Positions 63,448-64,000 of a stretch of DNA of 64,000 nt are shown in pieces. The notes under the pieces were generated by a model, which worked only from the letters and a program-made list of their open reading frames with translations, did not search any database and was not told where the DNA came from. Where the stretch lies: positions 23,486,248-23,550,247 of the forward strand of contig NC_083651.1 in NCBI RefSeq assembly GCF_963576545.1, written 5' to 3'. Each line of letters opens with the position of its first letter. The stretch's first letter is position 1. This stretch comes from Limanda limanda (lineage: Eukaryota; Chordata; Actinopteri; Pleuronectiformes; Pleuronectidae). The translations under genes were made by a program, and so were the position numbers.

Positions 63448-64000
<553 letters not shown>

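Overview
The window looks like non-repeat-masked genomic DNA of a teleost fish, probably a percomorph. Reasons: about thirty CA/GT microsatellites, many over 80 bp; interspersed elements typical of fish (Tc1-like DD34E transposon, hAT, Harbinger-like and other MITEs, a tRNA-derived SINE ending in an 'AAGTCGCTTTGGACAAAAGC'-type tail); and very low coding density with long introns. There are no bacterial-style operons, CRISPR arrays or viral genes. Almost all short open frames are (CA)n/(GT)n artefacts or chance.

One protein-coding gene is well supported: the 3' end of a PAR3-family cell-polarity gene on the + strand. Four coding exons join in frame: 34079-34155, 48958-49176, 49282-49392 and 49572-49692 (stop), with consensus splice sites and a constant phase-2 junction. 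The protein tail carries RYEEVERQYASLPR and RGPLRQDVPPSP, both PAR3-type, and ends in MTAAV. It fits PARD3B better than PARD3. Everything upstream of 34079 is read as a very large intron, and a 14.8-kb intron separates the first two exons. A polyadenylation signal lies at 50221. Two further possible terminal exons (53309-53424 and 62894-63111) are open, have good acceptors and end in stops, but I do not recognise them.

The rest is intron or intergenic DNA filled by mobile elements. 1-12636: GT/AC tracts and a Harbinger-like MITE at 2650-3186. 12637-16330: a nested cluster made of an internally deleted hAT element with a BED zinc finger, a diverged 760-bp direct repeat, and a 1.0-kb element at 15239-16255 with TAGCCTG/CAGGCTA termini and a perfect 9-bp target duplication, inserted into that repeat. 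This element carries broken pieces of a histone H3 gene and of a RecQ-like helicase gene. 24181-25588: a nearly complete Tc1-like transposon with a late nonsense codon. 31462-34045: a MITE copy, a SINE and a common fish repeat whose end lies about 35 bp before the 34079 exon. 34162-34231: a TCTCC tract starting 6 bp after that exon. 36427-37996: very long GT and CT tracts and a C18-A9-G11 block. 50925-51343: another MITE copy. 58248-58366: a strong inverted repeat.

The best candidates for something little described are the gene-fragment-bearing element at 15239-16255, the perfect 21-bp-armed hairpin at 58268-58354, and the orphan exon at 53309. No new multi-gene system is evident.
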